The translations under genes and the position numbers were made by a program. 64,000 nt of DNA from JASHSH01 sp036490215 (GTDB taxonomy: Bacteria; Pseudomonadota; Alphaproteobacteria; Rhodospirillales; Magnetospirillaceae): positions 62,001 to 126,000 of the forward strand of contig DASXEH010000036.1 in assembly GCA_036490215.1 (NCBI GenBank), given 5' to 3'. Under the pieces are notes generated by a model. It was not told the origin of the DNA. It saw nothing but the letters and a program-made list of their open reading frames with translations, and made no database searches. This document shows positions 62,108-64,000 of the stretch, in pieces. Each line of letters starts with the position of its first letter. The stretch's first letter is position 1.

Positions 62108-64000
62108 TCGGCCGCTTCCTGCTCCGCGCTGACCCCGGCGATATAGGCGTTCGCTGCGTCGAGGAAATAGGCGACGGTTTCGCGATAAACGTCTTGGGCA
62201 GCACCAGTCTCGGCTTTCGCGCGCGCATCAATCAAGTTCGCCAGTGGGCCATTGAGGCCCTTCGCGTCGAGTTCGCGCAGGCGGGTGAAGATCGATTCGA
62301 CCGAGTCGTCATCCTTGGTAAAACGCAGCGCATGATGCAGGGCGCGGCGCGCGGCGAAGACGCTTGCGGTCTCGGCGTCGGCCAGGAAACCATCCGGCTT
62401 GCCGATGGCGAGATAGCGATCGCTGCGGATCAGCGCATCATTGGCGAGATCGGCCAGAAGATCATCGGAGGCGAAGGGCGCGGCGCATTCACCGCGTTCG
62501 GTCGGCGCGCCTTTGAATATCTCCTGCTCGCCGTAATCGATAAACAGCTTGTCGTCTTCAACACCGTCGAGCGACGTCAGCAGCGACGTCATACCTGGGC
62601 GACCGACGCGCTCGGCCCAGCCGCGCACGCTCTCGCTCTCTTGCTTCTGCTCAGCATAGCCCTTGCGCAACAGGCGCAGCGCCGCGACGGCGTGACGTGC
62701 CGGCACGATGGGGCCGTTGACGCCGACCCTGCCCGTCTGCACTTCGCCACCAACATGGATTTGATAATGCGGCGCCGGCTGGCCGTTGACCTTTTTGGCC
62801 ATGCCGTGGAAGCCGAAGTCACCAATGTGATGCTGGCCGCAGCCGTTCTGGCACCCCGAGATACGCACGGCGAGGCCGCGCGCCGTCGGGTCGACCTTCA
62901 CGTCGTCGGCGATCGCGCGGGCGAAATTCTGCGAATTGGTGATGCCGATGCGACAGCTGGTGGTGCCCGGGCAGGTCACGACATTCGCATCCGTCTCCGG
63001 CGAGGTCGGCACGGGAATGCCGATCGCTTCGAGGCGCGCGACGACCGCGTCGCGATCCTTGGGATCGATGCCGGGCAGAACGATATTCTGGTCGCGCGTG
63101 GTGCGGACATGGGGCACGCCGAAAGCGTTCGCGATCTCGAAGAGCTGATCAAGCTGCGTCGGCGACAACAAGCCCAGCGATGGGTTGCCGATCACCGCGA
63201 TCTTGCCGTCATGCTGATCGACAACGCCGACCGGCGTCTTGGCCACCTTGCCCTCGCCCGGTTCGCGCCAGTCGAGCGCCTTCCAGGGCCGCTGCGGCAG
63301 ATCACGCAGGCGATTGAACTCTTCGACGAACAGTTCGACGAACTTCGCCTCGCCGAAACGCTTCACCAAGAACTTCAGGCGCGCATTGTTGCGGTTGACG
63401 CGATCGGAATAGCGCTGATGCAGGCGCGCGGTGGCTTCCTGCACAGTCGGCAACTCGTCTTCGGTCACGAAGTCGAGCACCTTTACCGCCGGGCGCGGCT
63501 GGCCGCCAAGACCGCCGCCGGCATAGACGATGAAGCCGTTCTTGCCGTCCTTGTTGGTCGCGATGAAAGCGAGATCGTGGATCGCCGAAGCCGCGCAATC
63601 GGTACCGCAGCCGGAGATCGAGATCTTCGACTTGCGCGGCATATGCTGGACCAGCGGGTTGCGAATCCAGGCGCGCGCCAGACGTTCGGCCACGGCGGCG
63701 GCATCGACATGCTCGCGCGGGCAGATGCCCGATAGCGCGCAGGCGGTGATATTGCGGAAGGTGTTGCCGCAGGCTTCGCGCGTGGTCAGCCCGTGTTCAT
63801 ACAGGAAGCTCAGCGCTTCGGCGCTCTGCTCCAGCGGCACGAAATAGGCCTGCACGTCCTGGCGGGTGGTGACATGCAGATCGCCCTGGCAGAAGCGGCG
63901 GCCGAATTCAGCCAGCGCCGACAGCTGATCGACTTGCAACACGCCACCCGGCACCTTGATGCGGATCATCTGCACGCCCGGCTGCTTCTGGCCATAGACG
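62104..64000 (-). CDS. cysI: nitrite/sulfite reductase hemoprotein, 5' end outside window
   Basis: The frame is open to the right edge, so the first part of the gene is missing; about 631 residues are seen. Siroheme/4Fe-4S cysteines are in TCPGTTSCRIG and ISGCQNGCGQHH (C-x5-C and C-x3-C). An earlier SGCGTDCAAS lies in the first of the two repeats. It reduces sulfite to sulfide with six electrons. The residues before the first in-frame start (VYGQKQPGVQM) match the family, so translation begins beyond 64000. cysH follows with a 4-base overlap. A C-terminal part of about 130 residues follows the second ferredoxin-like repeat; it is a DUF-like tail with no motif I recognise. Confidence 0.93.
   Translation of the reverse strand, partial: VYGQKQPGVQMIRIKVPGGVLQVDQLSALAEFGRRFCQGDLHVTTRQDVQAYFVPLEQSAEALSFLYEHGLTTREACGNTFRNITACALSGICPREHVDAAAVAERLARAWIRNPLVQHMPRKSKISISGCGTDCAASAIHDLAFIATNKDGKNGFIVYAGGGLGGQPRPAVKVLDFVTEDELPTVQEATARLHQRYSDRVNRNNARLKFLVKRFGEAKFVELFVEEFNRLRDLPQRPWKALDWREPGEGKVAKTPVGVVDQHDGKIAVIGNPSLGLLSPTQLDQLFEIANAFGVPHVRTTRDQNIVLPGIDPKDRDAVVARLEAIGIPVPTSPETDANVVTCPGTTSCRIGITNSQNFARAIADDVKVDPTARGLAVRISGCQNGCGQHHIGDFGFHGMAKKVNGQPAPHYQIHVGGEVQTGRVGVNGPIVPARHAVAALRLLRKGYAEQKQESESVRGWAERVGRPGMTSLLTSLDGVEDDKLFIDYGEQEIFKGAPTERGECAAPFASDDLLADLANDALIRSDRYLAIGKPDGFLADAETASVFAARRALHHALRFTKDDDSVESIFTRLRELDAKGLNGPLANLIDARAKAETGAAQDVYRETVAYFLDAANAYIAGVSAEQEAAE

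Noticed and set aside
62194..63735. 513-codon plus-strand open frame opposite cysI
   Set aside because: Antisense shadow of the sulfite reductase, which has all its cluster motifs on the minus strand.
1..64000. CRISPR arrays and rRNA genes
   Set aside because: No regularly spaced direct repeats and no rRNA-like sequence were seen in reading the window.

Overview
The window is a GC-rich bacterial chromosome segment that reads as an alphaproteobacterium, probably Rhodospirillales-like. The placement rests on the alaC-like aminotransferase/hom/recJ cluster, the cysI/cysH overlap, class I PHA synthase, a 1546-residue GltB beside gltD, rplM-rpsI, and REP-like intergenic repeats of an alphaproteobacterial kind. 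The genus cannot be named from sequence alone. A perfect parS palindrome at 40600-40615 suggests the window lies in the origin-proximal part of a chromosome or large replicon.

Layout: 1-3331 holds the 3' part of treY (trehalose synthesis) and a BrkB/YihY membrane protein. 3575-9580 is one reading frame of about 2000 codons for a Ser/Thr-kinase/ATPase/GAF/hybrid-histidine-kinase protein, broken by two in-frame stops at positions that are conserved Gln and Trp in this family. A small SRPBCC gene overlaps its end. 9995-23232 is an integrated element in tRNA-Glu(TTC), bounded by a 20-bp perfect direct repeat, with a tyrosine integrase next to the tRNA. Its cargo includes two HNH proteins (one interrupted by a stop), a shortened SRAP protein, a trypsin-like protease, an XRE regulator with a palindromic operator, a PD-(D/E)XK-like protein coupled to a serine recombinase, a compact family-A-polymerase-like protein, a HEPN-motif protein coupled to a C39-like cysteine peptidase, and a run of small membrane proteins.

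23.3-30.6 kb is core chromosome: tRNA-Glu, a response regulator, recJ, hom, an aminotransferase and an OmpA-family lipoprotein. 30.6-35.5 kb carries phaC, an ABC exporter with a fused cyclic-nucleotide-binding domain, and a SET-domain gene overlapping it. 35.8-40.5 kb carries a second hybrid sensor kinase, a second SRPBCC paralogue, a VOC protein, an AraC regulator and ogt. 40.6-44.5 kb carries parS, a cold-shock gene with a strong terminator, a gamma-carbonic anhydrase, argC flanked by two copies of an intergenic repeat, a small conserved protein, and rpsI/rplM.

44.7-48.4 kb holds three tandem exported alpha/beta-hydrolase paralogues, of which the middle one has lost every visible catalytic signature. 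48.4-53.2 kb has an aminotransferase, a gamma-glutamyltransferase-like lipoprotein, an M48 protease and a DsbA-like protein. 53.4-64 kb has gltD/gltB, an amidase, and the sulfate-assimilation genes cysH and cysI (cysI runs off the right edge).

The most promising leads for undescribed biology are inside the tRNA-Glu element: the HEPN plus C39-like gene pair, and the compact polymerase-like protein with its zinc-finger partner. Outside it, the recurrent pairing of SRPBCC genes with hybrid kinases and the hydrolase triplet with a degenerate middle copy are the main curiosities.
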